This document shows, piece after piece, positions 6,951 to 7,038 of a DNA stretch of 7,038 nt; position 1 is the first letter of the stretch; every line of letters starts with the position of its first letter. Below the pieces are notes generated by a model. That model did not search any database. It was not told the origin of the DNA and saw only the letters and a program-made list of their open reading frames with translations. The stretch comes from an uncultured Lachnospiraceae bacterium (GTDB taxonomy: Bacteria > Bacillota > Clostridia > Lachnospirales > Lachnospiraceae), in contig CATYEA010000097.1 in assembly GCA_958405355.1 (NCBI GenBank), positions 1 to 7,038 on the forward strand. The letters are read 5' to 3'. The position numbers and the translations under genes were made by a program.

Positions 6951-6959
6951 TGATAAGAT
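6951..6959 (+). promoter_or_regulatory. Possible weak promoter for the rightmost + strand gene
   Basis: TGATAAGAT fits an extended -10 (TGn plus TAAGAT, four of six bases) about 37 bases before the ATG at 6997. ATTAAA sits 17 bases upstream as a poor -35. In DNA this AT-rich, such matches arise easily by chance. Confidence 0.3.
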
Positions 6960-6996
6960 GCACATTGTTGTAAAAAATTACTAAGTAGGGTACTAT

Positions 6997-7038
6997 ATGG
7001 CAAGATTAGAAAATAAATCTTTATTTTTTACTACATCT
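6997..7038 (+). CDS. 5' end of a + strand gene, product not established (14 codons visible)
   Basis: An ATG at 6997 opens a frame reading MARLENKSLFFTTS to the window edge. AGTAGGG lies 6 bases upstream as a modest ribosome binding site. The frame sits in very AT-rich DNA directly beyond the broken end of pgi and is transcribed away from it. From memory only, the N-terminal pattern (a short basic start, then LFFTTS) resembles the beginning of AlwI-family type II restriction endonucleases, which often continue PR(T/S)P. Fourteen residues cannot establish this. If right, pgi would be interrupted by a restriction-modification island. It could equally be an unrelated gene of a mobile element, or a spurious frame. 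Confidence 0.45.
   Translation, partial: MARLENKSLFFTTS

Overview
The window looks like chromosomal DNA from an anaerobic Gram-positive Clostridia, most likely Lachnospiraceae. The basis is the family-level look of the proteins (CBS/DRTGG family II pyrophosphatases, a Firmicutes-type short glucose-6-phosphate isomerase, a diderm-unlike lipoprotein with a Gram-positive lipobox), strong GGAGG-type ribosome binding sites and moderate GC. The genus cannot be fixed from this sequence alone.

Layout. (1) Positions 1-204, + strand: the last 67 codons of DNA polymerase IV (dinB), ending in a sliding-clamp-binding motif. (2) Positions 236-272: a symmetrical hairpin that can terminate transcription from both sides. 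(3) Positions 285-5694, - strand: a tight four-gene cluster, probably one operon, read right to left. It holds two paralogous CBS-domain manganese-dependent inorganic pyrophosphatases in tandem (573 and 548 aa), a flavin reductase-like protein (194 aa) and a lipoprotein of unknown function (476 aa). Gaps between the genes are 15, 9 and 1 bp. (4) Positions 5695-5863: an intergenic region with a probable extended -10 promoter, a duplicated TGCTAAAA...TACGC element, an unexplained hairpin and the pgi terminator. (5) Positions 5864-6931, - strand: the C-terminal three quarters of glucose-6-phosphate isomerase (pgi). Its reading frame loses homology and hits a stop at about 6926-6934, so the first ~94 codons are missing. 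(6) Positions 6929-7038: very AT-rich DNA (about 23 G/C in 110 bases by hand count) of different character, where a new + strand gene appears to start at 6997 and run off the window.

How the genes fit together. The pyrophosphatases would remove PPi from biosynthesis and may sense adenine nucleotides through their regulatory inserts. The flavin reductase and lipoprotein have no obvious biochemical link to them beyond shared transcription. The most notable points are the tandem retention of two apparently active CBS-pyrophosphatases and the abrupt break in pgi. The break suggests that foreign DNA, perhaps a defence or restriction island, has been inserted there, or that the sequence is a misassembly. 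No CRISPR array, rRNA, tRNA or complete transposase is visible.
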